Below, one piece after another: positions 24,701 through 33,562 of a stretch of 64,000 bases of DNA. Each line of letters begins with the position of its first letter. Within the stretch, counting starts at the first letter, position 1. The position numbers were made by a program, and so were the translations under genes. The notes below the pieces were generated by a model. The model did no database searches and was not told the DNA's origin. It saw only the letters and a program-made list of their open reading frames with translations. Source of the DNA: an uncultured Tateyamaria sp. (lineage in GTDB: Bacteria > Pseudomonadota > Alphaproteobacteria > Rhodobacterales > Rhodobacteraceae); assembly GCF_947503705.1 (NCBI RefSeq), contig NZ_CANNES010000001.1, positions 248,001 through 312,000 of the forward strand, given 5' to 3'.

Positions 24701-27128
24701 CGACCGGGCGGTTTGAGCCGTCCGACACTCGCACTGTCATCGCCGCCTCAAGCAGGACGCCCTCAGCCTCGACCTCTGGCCAAACCATCGGCACAGCAGC
24801 AAGACCCGCCACATCCGTGACTTTAGAAGCGAAACTGGCACGGCGTGGTGCGAAATTCGCGTCGTGACGGCCGAAGCGGTAGCGGGGCCAGCCGTCCAAA
24901 CCGGTGCGACGACGCAAGGTCAAATCGCCTTCAACCGGCAGATCGGCACCGGGCGCTCCAAAGAGATAGCGGGCCTCGACGCTCAGCAACTCACGCGCCC
25001 CAAAACGCAAGTCGCCGTCAGCCAAGGCCAGGTTGACGTCAATCCGCTCGGGGATGAAGTCCTCGACGAGGACGGTTTGCGTGGCAAGGGGCGGTGCGTC
25101 CAGGTCGCTTTTGAGGTCAATCCGCCAGGTGCCACGGGGCACGCCATCGGCCAAAGGCAGGCTTAGTACATGCCCGCCTGCGCGGTCATTTGTGCTGACC
25201 ATGCGGCTGTACTCAACGCCGTCCGGGCGGCTGAGGATAGCGGTGATTGGCAGGCCGGGGATCGCGGCAACCGTTCCGCTACGGGCCAAGGCGGTCACGT
25301 GAATCGTGGCCCCGGGCCGGTACGCGCCTCGATCGGTGGTCATAAAGACATCAACGGGCGGCGCAGGACGGCGCCCCTCAACCCCTCGATCTGACAGGTC
25401 AAAAGCCGGATCGATCAACGGCAAAAAGACGAAGTCTTCCCCCGTCTCCACCTGCAACAGGGCGGGGGCCGCCGCACCGCCACCCCGCGTCAAACCCGCA
25501 GGAAAGGTCGCGAAACCCTCGGCATCTGTCCGGGCCGTGCCCAGAACCGCATTGGCGCGCGAAATCAGGCGAACGGTGGCATCGCTCACAGCCCCCGCAT
25601 CCTCAAGGCTGCGCACGGCCGCGGTCAGCCCGTCATTGCCTTGCCAACTGGTGACCCCAAGGTCAGAGAGCACAAACCACTGGCTGGCCGATGCAACTTC
25701 ATACGGATCCACGCCCGGGGCACGTGCGGTCAGCACATAGATACCGGGCGTCTGCTCCTCAAGCACTTCGCCCAAGGGCAGGCGGGTTGTCATCTCGGCA
25801 TTCAGGTCGTTTTGCACATCGCCCGTACCACGCCAAATCTCTTGCGCCACTTCGGCGTTAAAGGTCTGAAGTTGCCAGGCCGACAGGGGTTTGCCGAAAT
25901 ACCCGTCTCGCAATGACCGTACGAGGTTTCGGTCACTGACGCGGCTCAGGATCAGCTCGACAGTGTTCAGGTTCACCGTTTCAATCGGGACGGCGGCGGA
26001 ACTGCTGCGCGGCAGAACATAGCTGCGCCCCGGAAAGCGAACCAGTGGCGCGCGGTCACGCACATAGATGTTCAGGGACGTATCGCGGGCCAGGCTTTCG
26101 CCACTGGCGGCAGGCAGGCCCGAGCGGAAGGTCACCCGGTACCGTTCGCCGTGGCGGACGCCGTCTACACACAACACACGGTCATTGGCCTCGACAACCA
26201 GCCCGTCGGAATCACTGCGCACATAAGGGTCATAGTCGACACCTGCCTGCGCCAGCGGTTCCGAAAACGTGGCGCAAATTCGAGGGGAGGCACTGTTGTT
26301 GTCGACACTGTGCTCGACTATCCGAAACCCGTACTTACCGATGGCATCGTCCAGCGCGCGGGCCACGTCGTCGCGGGGTTGGATGGATTGCGCCAGGCGC
26401 AACACACCCAACATATCGCGGCCCCGGCGGTTTGCCTCCAACGCCTCTGCCAACCCTTGCAGGGCTGAGACCTGCGCACCGGGTATTGCGGCCCGAACAT
26501 AGGCGTTCAGGGCGGCAGGCACCGCCTCGGATCGGGCGGCACGGCGTTGGGACGACGGGACAGAATCAGGCAAGCGCAACGAAACATAGGCATACCGCGC
26601 CCAAAGGTCGGAGGCATCCGACCAGGTCACGGCACCCCCCATCAACCGCAGCGCAGAGGCACGGCGACCCGCTTGCCACTCGCTACGCGAGGCATCGACC
26701 AACGCTTTCAGCGTTTGGCCATTGACCGGAAACCGCCCACCCATTCCGCGTGCCAGAGTGCGCGCGGCTTCGAAATCCGCCTCTGTCAGATCAAGGGCGG
26801 CCGCACGGGCGGCTGCCGCCGCGCGCAGGGTTGGATCACTGGGGACCCGGATGGCCGAAACGGCCCCCACATAGGGCTGGCGTTCGGTCACGTCGGATTT
26901 GGGGAAACACGCGTTGGAGCGGTTGTTGAAAGTAAAGGCGACACACTGATCATCAGCACTGCACGCACGTTCACAGGCCCCGTAATTGGTGTCGAACAGG
27001 GCCGTTCGGTCAGACCCGTAGAAATCCACATCCTGACTCAGCACATAGCGGTGCGGCGGAATCACATCCTGTGCCGCAAGCGGAAGCGACCAAAGCATTG
27101 CACAGAAAAACAGGAAAAAACGGCGCAT
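21741..27128 (-). CDS. Periplasmic alpha-2-macroglobulin with N-terminal PAN/Apple domain
   Basis: 1795 residues. The ATG at 27128 follows AGGAG at 8 nt and opens a signal peptide (MRRFFLFFCAMLWSLPLAAQ) with no lipobox, so export is probably to the periplasm, not as a lipoprotein. A Cys-rich PAN/Apple module covers about residues 38-85, followed by the A2M repeats. The thioester motif CTEQ lies near residue 1360 in YPYGCTEQ, so it can trap proteases covalently. Bacterial A2M guards the periplasm and is genetically linked to PbpC, as here. The frame upstream of 27128 is open but lacks coding character. Confidence 0.95.
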   Translation of the reverse strand: MRRFFLFFCAMLWSLPLAAQDVIPPHRYVLSQDVDFYGSDRTALFDTNYGACERACSADDQCVAFTFNNRSNACFPKSDVTERQPYVGAVSAIRVPSDPTLRAAAAARAAALDLTEADFEAARTLARGMGGRFPVNGQTLKALVDASRSEWQAGRRASALRLMGGAVTWSDASDLWARYAYVSLRLPDSVPSSQRRAARSEAVPAALNAYVRAAIPGAQVSALQGLAEALEANRRGRDMLGVLRLAQSIQPRDDVARALDDAIGKYGFRIVEHSVDNNSASPRICATFSEPLAQAGVDYDPYVRSDSDGLVVEANDRVLCVDGVRHGERYRVTFRSGLPAASGESLARDTSLNIYVRDRAPLVRFPGRSYVLPRSSSAAVPIETVNLNTVELILSRVSDRNLVRSLRDGYFGKPLSAWQLQTFNAEVAQEIWRGTGDVQNDLNAEMTTRLPLGEVLEEQTPGIYVLTARAPGVDPYEVASASQWFVLSDLGVTSWQGNDGLTAAVRSLEDAGAVSDATVRLISRANAVLGTARTDAEGFATFPAGLTRGGGAAAPALLQVETGEDFVFLPLIDPAFDLSDRGVEGRRPAPPVDVFMTTDRGAYRPGATIHVTALARSGTVAAIPGLPITAILSRPDGVEYSRMVSTNDRAGGHVLSLPLADGVPRGTWRIDLKSDLDAPPLATQTVLVEDFIPERIDVNLALADGDLRFGARELLSVEARYLFGAPGADLPVEGDLTLRRRTGLDGWPRYRFGRHDANFAPRRASFASKVTDVAGLAAVPMVWPEVEAEGVLLEAAMTVRVSDGSNRPVERSLTRAIAPDGPVIGIRPTFDDVLPEGGEANFELIAVGAAAPVPVRWTVNRIETRYQWYQLYGSWNWEPITRRIRVGQGSLMLSEVPTAFATPTEWGDYELVVERLEGDYASSSVDFSAGWYGGTDSASTPDQLALSLDANSYDVGDTVQLRVVPPFDGVALVSVLSDGLIARQAIPVRAGENLIPLEVTGDWGTGAYVTASILRSGHAEAFGPARVLGLAHAAVDPGAKALQVSLAAPEAVSGQAGETLVTVQVDGLNGAPGYVSLAAVDLGILNLTGFEAPDPQSHYFGQRRLGVALRDMYGRLIDGNNGALGQVRSGGDAGSSMQRQGPPPTEAVMVSFDGPVALDADGRANISIQRPDFNGTIRLMAVAWSETGVGQATRDMLARDSVVISAALPRFLAPGDESRLMLDFVHADGPEGAMQLSVTGAGLAFGQVPTQIALANGATVRVPVTLGADQTGDYQINVALTLPDGDKLTKTLMLGVRANDPVVATTRRFTLGAGEFFTFDDNVFTDLRPATARATLSAGPLARFDMPALLRQLDRYPYGCTEQVTSAALPLLYVPQVAGAAGISNIDNRVEDAIARVLMRQASNGAFGLWRAQSGEFWLDAYVTDFLSRAQAKGYAVPETAMRMALDNLRNRVNYAPDFDEGGEDIAYALLVLAREGAAAMGDLRYYADAKARAFTTPLARAQLGAALASYGEQSRADRMFGLAEDLAGATDIDTSGWRDDFGTDLRDAAGLLHLAVEAGSTRVDRGALARSIMDHSGRYSTQEAAQVLMAAQALRTGSGPAVLSVDDVSVSGPVVQTRAVADAVSVIRNVSGVVQDVTLTTYGVPQVAPEAGGYGYGIRRTTYDLEGNVADGPWAVGERRVIVLNVTPFEDLGARLIVDDPLPAGIEIDNPNLLRSGDVRALDWLELTRAEHAEFRADRFVAAVDHRGSQPVSLAYIARAVSPGNFHHPAALVEDMYRPEYRAITATGRVQVAE

Positions 27129-27276
27129 CACGGGACTCCTAAAACCATTGGGTCTTGCCCTTGCAGCCTGCCACGCGGGCGCGTCCACACGCAACGGATA
27201 AGACTGCGCTCGGGTTAAGCGGATGTTCACCAAGGCTGTGACATATCGTTTAAAACGAAGATTGGCGGAGCAGGTC

Positions 27277-29457
27277 ATGAGCCTAGCAAACAAGCTGGCC
27301 GAGGAACGGCGGGGCAGGCTGGCAGCGGAACGGCTGTTGGAACTGAAGCAGGCGGAGCTGTCGGCGGCCAACCGCAAACTGGGCAAACATGCCGCCGCTT
27401 TGCAGGGCGAAATCGTCGAAACACGGGCCGAGGTAGCAACGGTCAAAACCGAAAATGCGCGGGTCAAAACCGAGCTGGGTCAAGCCAACCAAAAGGTCGA
27501 GATAGCCGAGCGGCGTTTGTGGCACTCCGTTCAAACAATCACTGACGGCTTTGCCTTCTTTGATTCCGAAAACCACCTTGTTGCCGCCAACGCGAGCTAT
27601 CTGGCGATCTTTGACAAGCTGGACGTGATCCAGCCGGGCGTCCATTATATCACCATTCTTCAGGTCCTCACGGATGAGGGGATCGTCAATACCGGCAGCC
27701 TTGCCGCTGCCGATTGGCGCGAGATGATGGCCGACCGCTGGATGCAGCCAGAGCCGGAGCCGATCACCATCCGCCTTTGGAATGACCAGTATATCAAGCT
27801 TGTGGATAGACGCGGCGCGGGCGGCGATATCGTGTCGCTTGGCCTGAATATCACCACCTCGGTCATCTATGAAAAAGAACTCAAGGCGGCCCGAGCCGAG
27901 GCTGAAGCAGCCAGCCGCGCCAAATCCACATTCCTCGCGAACATGAGCCACGAGATCAGGACGCCGATGAACGGGGTCGTCGGCATGGCGGACCTCTTGG
28001 GCGAAACCGGCCTCAGCGATGAACAGCAGCTTTATGTCGACACGATCAAGAACTCGGGCGAGGCTCTGCTCGTCATCATCAACGACGTCCTCGACTATTC
28101 CAAGATCGAGGCAAAGAAACTTCAACTGCACCCCGAACCCTTTGACCTGGAGCGGAGCATTCATGAGGTCATCATGCTGCTTCAGCCCTCGGCACGCGAC
28201 AAGGGCCTGACGATCCTGCTGGATTACGACCTGTTCCTGCCAACCGCCTATATCGGCGATCCGGGCCGGTTCCGCCAGGTGATGACAAACCTGATGGGCA
28301 ATGCCGTCAAGTTCACCGCCCAGGGCCACGTCCTGATCCGGGTGACAGGCGTGTCTGACCCCGACAACGGCAAGGCCGACGTCACCGTCGTGATCGAAGA
28401 CACCGGGATCGGCATCCCCGAAGACAAGACTGACCACATCTTTGGCGAGTTCAATCAGGTCGAAAACGAGCGCAATCGCCAGTTCGATGGCACCGGTCTG
28501 GGCCTCGCGATTTCACAACGTCTGGTCTCGCTCATGGAGGGAGAGATCTGGGTGACCAGCGAGGAAGGCATGGGCTCGTGCTTTGGCTTCCGCATCCCCC
28601 TTGAAATGACGGATGCCAAATTGCCTGAACAACCGCCCGTGCCCGACGGGCTGCGCCGTGTGCTGGTGGTTGACGATGTCGCAGCCAATCGCACCATTCT
28701 GCAACGGCAGTTGGAACAAATGGGCCTGGGTGTCGTCTGTTGTGCCAGCGGACCCGAAGCGTTGCAGCATCTCACCGATATCGACCTAATCCTGACAGAC
28801 CACAACATGCCCGACATGGATGGGTTGGAGTTTGCTGACGCCGTGCGCGCCACCGGCAATGAAACCCCGATCCTGTTGCTCAGCTCCAATCCCAGCGTCG
28901 CGGCCGGCGATCCCGGCGCGCAGCATCTTCATGCAATTGTTCAAAAACCGGTTCCCCGGGCTGACCTGTTTGCCCGATTGCAAAGCGTGGGGCCCCTGAT
29001 CCAACAAACCGCGCCATCAGCAGAGAAAGCCGCACGGCGCAAAATGCGGGTCCTTGCTGCCGAGGACAACAAGACCAACCAACTTGTCTTTACCAAGATG
29101 GTGAAAGGCGCTGATATTGATCTGAAATTTGCCAACAACGGCATCGAAGCCGTCGAGCAGTTTTCCAGCTTTGTGCCCGACCTGATCTTTATGGACATCT
29201 CGATGCCCAAGATGGACGGCAAAGAGGCCACAACCAAGATCCGCGAGATTGAACAGGAAACCGGGGGGCACGTGCCCATCGTGGCGCTGACAGCGCATGC
29301 CCTGAATGGTGACGACAAGGGCATTCTGGCGGCGGGCATCGACCACTATCTGACCAAACCGCTGCGCAAACCCGAGATTCACGGCAAGATCAGTGACGCC
29401 TGTCCAAAAGACGCCTTGCCACCCTTTCCGCCGCCCGCTCTGGACGAGGCAGGTTAG
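27277..29457 (+). CDS. Hybrid histidine kinase: coiled coil-PAS-HisKA-HATPase-REC-REC
   Basis: 726 residues from the ATG with GGAG 6 nt upstream; a longer reading starts at 27223. No membrane helix, so it is cytosolic. A long N-terminal coiled coil (about 1-85) precedes a PAS domain (about 88-200). The phosphoacceptor His lies in NMSHEIRTPMNG (about residue 225). ATP-binding boxes include DTGIGIPED and GTGLGLAIS. Two receiver domains follow, with phosphoacceptor Asp at about 508 (TDHNMPDMDG) and 640 (MDISMPKMDG); both keep the downstream Lys. No response-regulator or output gene lies nearby, so it signals to an unlinked partner. Confidence 0.93.
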   Translation: MSLANKLAEERRGRLAAERLLELKQAELSAANRKLGKHAAALQGEIVETRAEVATVKTENARVKTELGQANQKVEIAERRLWHSVQTITDGFAFFDSENHLVAANASYLAIFDKLDVIQPGVHYITILQVLTDEGIVNTGSLAAADWREMMADRWMQPEPEPITIRLWNDQYIKLVDRRGAGGDIVSLGLNITTSVIYEKELKAARAEAEAASRAKSTFLANMSHEIRTPMNGVVGMADLLGETGLSDEQQLYVDTIKNSGEALLVIINDVLDYSKIEAKKLQLHPEPFDLERSIHEVIMLLQPSARDKGLTILLDYDLFLPTAYIGDPGRFRQVMTNLMGNAVKFTAQGHVLIRVTGVSDPDNGKADVTVVIEDTGIGIPEDKTDHIFGEFNQVENERNRQFDGTGLGLAISQRLVSLMEGEIWVTSEEGMGSCFGFRIPLEMTDAKLPEQPPVPDGLRRVLVVDDVAANRTILQRQLEQMGLGVVCCASGPEALQHLTDIDLILTDHNMPDMDGLEFADAVRATGNETPILLLSSNPSVAAGDPGAQHLHAIVQKPVPRADLFARLQSVGPLIQQTAPSAEKAARRKMRVLAAEDNKTNQLVFTKMVKGADIDLKFANNGIEAVEQFSSFVPDLIFMDISMPKMDGKEATTKIREIEQETGGHVPIVALTAHALNGDDKGILAAGIDHYLTKPLRKPEIHGKISDACPKDALPPFPPPALDEAG

Positions 29458-29475
29458 CCATTTGGCTCGCTTGGC

Positions 29476-30249
29476 TCAGCCTGCCGGATAGGGCCGGACA
29501 AAGACCAGGCGATCGTCGTCCGATTGAGAAGGCTGAAACACATAGCCATCTGCGTCAAACGCCTTGAGGCCATCCATATCCCGCACCTGGTTTTGGATCA
29601 TGTGGCGCGCCATGGCCCCCCTTGCCCGCTTGGCAAAAAAGCTCACGATCTTGGGGCCCTGCCCTTTGTCCTCCATGAACACCGGCGTCACCACCCGCGG
29701 TTTCAACGCCTTTGGTGCCACAGCCCCGAAATACTCCTGACTGGCACAGTTCACCAGCACATCGCTGTTCACCGCCTCGGCTTGCGCGTTCAGCGCCTTG
29801 GACAGATCATCGCGCCAATAGTCATAAAGCGATGCACCGCGCCGCGTTTTCAAACGGCTGCCCATCTCAAGGCGGTAGGGCTGGATTCCATCCAGCGGGC
29901 GCAACAGCCCGTAAAGGCCCGACAAAATCCGCAAATGGTCCTGAGCATAAGCTACATCCGCCTCTGACAGACTGGCCGCTTCCAACCCCTGATAGGTGTC
30001 CCCCGCAAAGGCCAGCATCGCAGGCCGCGTTGTGTCCACATCGGGCGCATCGGCAAAGGCCTGAAACCGGTCACGGTTCAACCGGGCCAGATCATCGCTC
30101 AGGCTCATAAGGGATTTCAGATTTCCCAGTGTCAGGTTTCGCGCCGTTTTCACCAGTCGCACCGCGTCGTCCTGCATCGCGGGTTCCGTCATTTCAACGT
30201 CACGCGCCGCCCAATCCAGCCGTTTGGCCGGAGAAATCACAACCAGCAT
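29476..30249 (-). CDS. yaaA: Peroxide stress protein YaaA (DUF328)
   Basis: 257 residues, the family's usual size. It opens MLVVISPAKRLDW and contains FAGDTYQGL near 82, LRILSGLYGLLRPLD near 108, LVNCASQEYF near 165 and the C-terminal FAKRARGAMARHMI. YaaA limits free iron and DNA damage during hydrogen peroxide stress and binds DNA. It follows recQ by 30 bp on the same strand, so the two may be co-transcribed. Convergent with the hybrid kinase. Confidence 0.95.
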   Translation of the reverse strand: MLVVISPAKRLDWAARDVEMTEPAMQDDAVRLVKTARNLTLGNLKSLMSLSDDLARLNRDRFQAFADAPDVDTTRPAMLAFAGDTYQGLEAASLSEADVAYAQDHLRILSGLYGLLRPLDGIQPYRLEMGSRLKTRRGASLYDYWRDDLSKALNAQAEAVNSDVLVNCASQEYFGAVAPKALKPRVVTPVFMEDKGQGPKIVSFFAKRARGAMARHMIQNQVRDMDGLKAFDADGYVFQPSQSDDDRLVFVRPYPAG

Positions 30250-30279
30250 CTTGCCACCCTTTTCCTCGTTGAGGCTGAT

Positions 30280-32319
30280 CTAGCCCGCATCCCGCAGCAC
30301 GTCCAGAAAAGCAGGCCCAAATCGTTCCGCCTTGCGGTCGCCCAGCAGCCGTTCGAGGGCCGCGTCATCATCCGGGCGCATCTGCGCCACTTTAGCCAAT
30401 TGCGAGGCCGAACAGCTCAGCGGTTTGTCAGTGCCGTCGTGCCCGCGCGCCAGATCGGCCTGCACCTCAAGCAATCGGTCATAGACTGTGCCGGCCGCTC
30501 GGCCCGCCAACTTACGCCGCAACGGGTGCAGGGCGGCCGCCTCGCCGTTGATCACCTCGAGGAACGCGTCGCCAAAACTATGAAGTTTCTTGGCACCGAC
30601 CCCACCGATCTGCGCCATTTGATCAAGGTTCATTGGCCGCTTTTCCGCCATATCGATCAGAGTCCGATCCGGGAAAATCACATAGGCGGGCACTTTGGCC
30701 GCCTCTGCCAGCCCACGCCGCTTGGCCTTGAGCGCGGACAAGAGCGGCGCGTCTTCCTCCGACACCATCGCCTTGACCGCCGGGCGGCGGACGGCGGACT
30801 TGATCGTGTCGCGGCGCAGGTTGATCTTGGCCTCGTCCCGAAGGATCGGCAGGGCTGCATCCGTCATCCGCAGGGCACCATGCCTGTCGGCATCAGGGCG
30901 CACAAGATCGTGGCCCATCATTTGCCGAAACACCGCTTGCCATTGGCGCCGGGTGTATTCCGTGCCAACACCAAATGTAGGCAGGCTGGTATGCCCGCGT
31001 TGGCGCACCTTGTCAGTCTCATTGCCCAGCAGAATGTCGATCAGGTGGCCCGCCCCAAACCATTCATCGGTACGCAGCATCGCCGACAGCGCCTTGCGCA
31101 CCGCCGTCGTCCCGTCAAACACATCCGCAGGCGTCTGGCACAGATCGCAGTGGTCACAGGTCACTTCCGTTTCGCCAAAATAGCCTAGCAGCGTCTTGCG
31201 CCGACATTCCAAAGCTTCCGCCAGACCCAAAAGTGCATTCAACCGCGCGTGGTCCGCCATCCGTCGTTCGGACGGGGCAAGCCCTTCGTCAATCTGACTG
31301 CGGCGCAGCTTGATGTCCTCGGGCCCGAAAAGCGTCAGCGTTTCGGCTGGTGCGCCGTCGCGACCGGCGCGGCCAATCTCCTGATAATAGGCCTCGATGG
31401 ATTTGGGCAGATCGGCATGGGCGACCCAACGAATATCCGGCTTGTCGATCCCCATGCCAAAGGCAACGGTGGCCACAACGATCAGGCCATCTTCCTGCTG
31501 GAACCGCCGTTCCGCAATACGCCGGTCATCGGCGTCCATGCCCCCATGATAATGAATGGCCGCGTGCCCCGCCTCGCGCAGACCCTGGGCCAGCGTCTCG
31601 GTCTTGGCCCGTGTGCCGCAATAAACGATCCCGGATTGTCCCTTGCGTGCGGCGGCAAAGCTAAGGATCTGCGCGCGGGGCCCGTTTTTGGCGGCAAAGG
31701 CCAGATGGATATTTGGCCGGTCAAAACCCCGCAGGAAGGCGCGCGGGGGAACGCCATCGAACAGCTTTTGAACAATCTCGGCCTGGGTTTCGGCATCCGC
31801 AGTCGCGGTAAAGGCGGCCAAGGGCACATCCAGGGCGCGTCGCAACTCACCGATCCGCAGATAATCGGGCCGGAAATCATGGCCCCATTGGCTGACGCAA
31901 TGTGCCTCGTCCACCGCGATCATGCTGACACCGATGCGGCGCAGCATCCCCATGGACGATCCGGCCGCCAATCGTTCCGGCGCGATATAGAGCAGCTTCA
32001 ACTCGCCACGTTCCAACGCGTCCCAGACCGCATCGGTTTCCTCGGGCGTGTTGCCGGATGTCAGCGCGCCCGCCGACACACCCGCCGCCTGCAAGGCCCG
32101 CACCTGGTCGCGCATCAGCGCTATCAGCGGCGAGATCACAACAGTGACCCCTTCGCGCATCAGCGCAGGCAATTGAAAACACAGGGATTTGCCGCCACCT
32201 GTCGGCATGATGGCCAGGGTGTTCTCGCCCGCCGTCACCGCCTGAACGATCGGCTCCTGGCCCGGACGAAAATCGTCAAACCCGAATACGTCCTTCAACA
32301 GCGTGGCAGCGCTGGCCAT
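30280..32319 (-). CDS. recQ: ATP-dependent DNA helicase RecQ
   Basis: 679 residues. The helicase core has MPTGGGKS (Walker A, about residue 40), VDEAHCVSQWGHDFRPDY (DEAH box and aromatic loop, about 135-152) and GRAGRDG (motif VI, about 310-316). The RecQ C-terminal zinc module uses Cys residues in ECRRKTLLGYFGE and CDHCDLC (about 370-395). A winged helix follows, then an HRDC domain (about 520-600) and an extra C-terminal helical region. It unwinds 3'-tailed DNA in recombination repair and fork restart. Confidence 0.97.
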   Translation of the reverse strand: MASAATLLKDVFGFDDFRPGQEPIVQAVTAGENTLAIMPTGGGKSLCFQLPALMREGVTVVISPLIALMRDQVRALQAAGVSAGALTSGNTPEETDAVWDALERGELKLLYIAPERLAAGSSMGMLRRIGVSMIAVDEAHCVSQWGHDFRPDYLRIGELRRALDVPLAAFTATADAETQAEIVQKLFDGVPPRAFLRGFDRPNIHLAFAAKNGPRAQILSFAAARKGQSGIVYCGTRAKTETLAQGLREAGHAAIHYHGGMDADDRRIAERRFQQEDGLIVVATVAFGMGIDKPDIRWVAHADLPKSIEAYYQEIGRAGRDGAPAETLTLFGPEDIKLRRSQIDEGLAPSERRMADHARLNALLGLAEALECRRKTLLGYFGETEVTCDHCDLCQTPADVFDGTTAVRKALSAMLRTDEWFGAGHLIDILLGNETDKVRQRGHTSLPTFGVGTEYTRRQWQAVFRQMMGHDLVRPDADRHGALRMTDAALPILRDEAKINLRRDTIKSAVRRPAVKAMVSEEDAPLLSALKAKRRGLAEAAKVPAYVIFPDRTLIDMAEKRPMNLDQMAQIGGVGAKKLHSFGDAFLEVINGEAAALHPLRRKLAGRAAGTVYDRLLEVQADLARGHDGTDKPLSCSASQLAKVAQMRPDDDAALERLLGDRKAERFGPAFLDVLRDAG

Positions 32320-32399
32320 GTCATGAAACCCTGTAAAATTTTATGTGTCTGCTCGTTGAATACAGATTCACATTTTAACAGGGCGTGAACAAGTCCCGA

Positions 32400-32687
32400 T
32401 CAGGCGAAACCAAAGATCACAGGCAGGATATAGGCGCGCAGCGAAATCACGATCAGCAGCGCCACCAGCGGGGCCAGATCAAGGGGCCGCGTGTCAGGCA
32501 GAATGCGGCGAATGGGCTCGTAAATCGGCTCAAGCAGCCGGTTCAGACCGGCCCATATCTGCGCCACGATCGGCTGGTGCAGGTTCAAGACCTGAAAGTT
32601 GATCAGCCAGCTCATGATGATGTGCACGATCATCACGAAATAGACAACGCCAAGGATCAGTTGCAGAGGTCCGTAAATGGCCAGCAT
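32400..32687 (-). CDS. YggT family membrane protein
   Basis: 95 residues with two hydrophobic segments (about 5-27 and 65-88), around the signature WLINFQVLN and LLEPIYEPIRRILPDTRPLDLAPL. A single YggT repeat, the common short form. It is an inner-membrane family without a settled role, sometimes linked to osmotic shock or cell-division loci. An 80-bp gap separates it from recQ. Divergent from the thioesterase gene. Confidence 0.88.
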   Translation of the reverse strand: MLAIYGPLQLILGVVYFVMIVHIIMSWLINFQVLNLHQPIVAQIWAGLNRLLEPIYEPIRRILPDTRPLDLAPLVALLIVISLRAYILPVIFGFA

Positions 32688-32812
32688 GGGCAGGCTCCTT
32701 CATGTGTTGCCCCAACAGGTAGGCCGTGGGGGCCTGTGGCGCAAGGTCACTTTGTCCCAGGTCTTGACCTGTCGCTGCAGCGCCGCATTTAGAGTGCATC
32801 AGGAGTAATCGC

Positions 32813-33379
32813 ATGTTTCCCTTTGTTCGCCTCATCAAAGATATGCTTGTCGCCAGCCGCCAAGCGCCGATCCACCCCACCGACATACATGTGTCGCACC
32901 ACATGGTGTGGCCTTGGGATCTGGACGCTTTTGCCGAGCTGAACAATGGTCGCACGCTGACGCTGTATGATCTGGGCCGTCTGGGCATGGGTGCGCGCAG
33001 TGGCCTGATCGGCACTCTCCGAACCAAGAAATGGAGCCTGACAATGGCAGGGTCGTCCGTGCGGTATCGTCGGCGTCTACATGCGTTTCAGCGGTTCGAA
33101 ATGCGCAGCAGAACGATCTGTTGGGACGACAAGTTCTTTTATATCGAACAGTCGATGTGGAAGCCTGACGGCACTTGCACCAGCCATGTTCTCTACCGTG
33201 CGGCGGTCACCAGCAAAAACGGGATTGTCCCCCCGAGAGAGGTTGGCGAGGCCATGGGCCTTGATACAACTTCGCCTCTTGCACCCGACTGGGTCGCAGC
33301 CTGGATCGAGGCCGAAGCCATGCGCCCCTGGCCCCCAATGCAGAACGTTGCCAAGACCCACCTGCGCGAAGTCGCCTGA
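32813..33379 (+). CDS. Thioesterase-like hotdog-fold protein
   Basis: 188 residues. The segment DLDAFAELNNGRTLTLYDLGR near residues 39-60 is the typical hotdog helix of the 4HBT/Them6-like group, with the catalytic-region Asp and Asn. SVRYRRRLHAFQRFEMRSR gives the following beta strands and FYIEQSMW the central strand. Probably hydrolyses acyl-CoA or a related thioester; substrate unknown. An array of four hairpins begins a few bases after its stop. Confidence 0.8.
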   Translation: MFPFVRLIKDMLVASRQAPIHPTDIHVSHHMVWPWDLDAFAELNNGRTLTLYDLGRLGMGARSGLIGTLRTKKWSLTMAGSSVRYRRRLHAFQRFEMRSRTICWDDKFFYIEQSMWKPDGTCTSHVLYRAAVTSKNGIVPPREVGEAMGLDTTSPLAPDWVAAWIEAEAMRPWPPMQNVAKTHLREVA

Positions 33380-33383
33380 CGGA

Positions 33384-33482
33384 CCGGAGACTGGCGCGGT
33401 CTCCGGCTGTTTTCCGACGCGGAAAACGGAACCCCACAGGAAATCGCACCGATTTCCAGCCGGTCTTTGCGTCAAAGACCGG
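33384..33482. repeat. Four-hairpin array with five-base GRYGC loops (copy 1)
   Basis: Four perfect or near-perfect stems follow each other: 33384-33406 (9 bp, loop GGCGC), 33407-33429 (9 bp including one G-T, loop GACGC), 33439-33457 (7 bp, loop GCACC) and 33460-33482 (9 bp, loop GCGTC). The stems are unrelated. The first two loops read GRCGC on this strand and the last two read GRYGC on the other strand, so the array is two hairpins facing two inverted ones. CGGCTG joins hairpins 1-2, and its complement CAGCCG joins 3-4. It lies between the thioesterase and MFS genes. Confidence 0.85.
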
Positions 33483-33562
33483 ACTGACACATGCCAACCT
33501 TGTCTTGCCACTTGCCCGTCAGCCTGATTTGGTCCGCGTCAACAAAAGACGGGGATCGGGTC

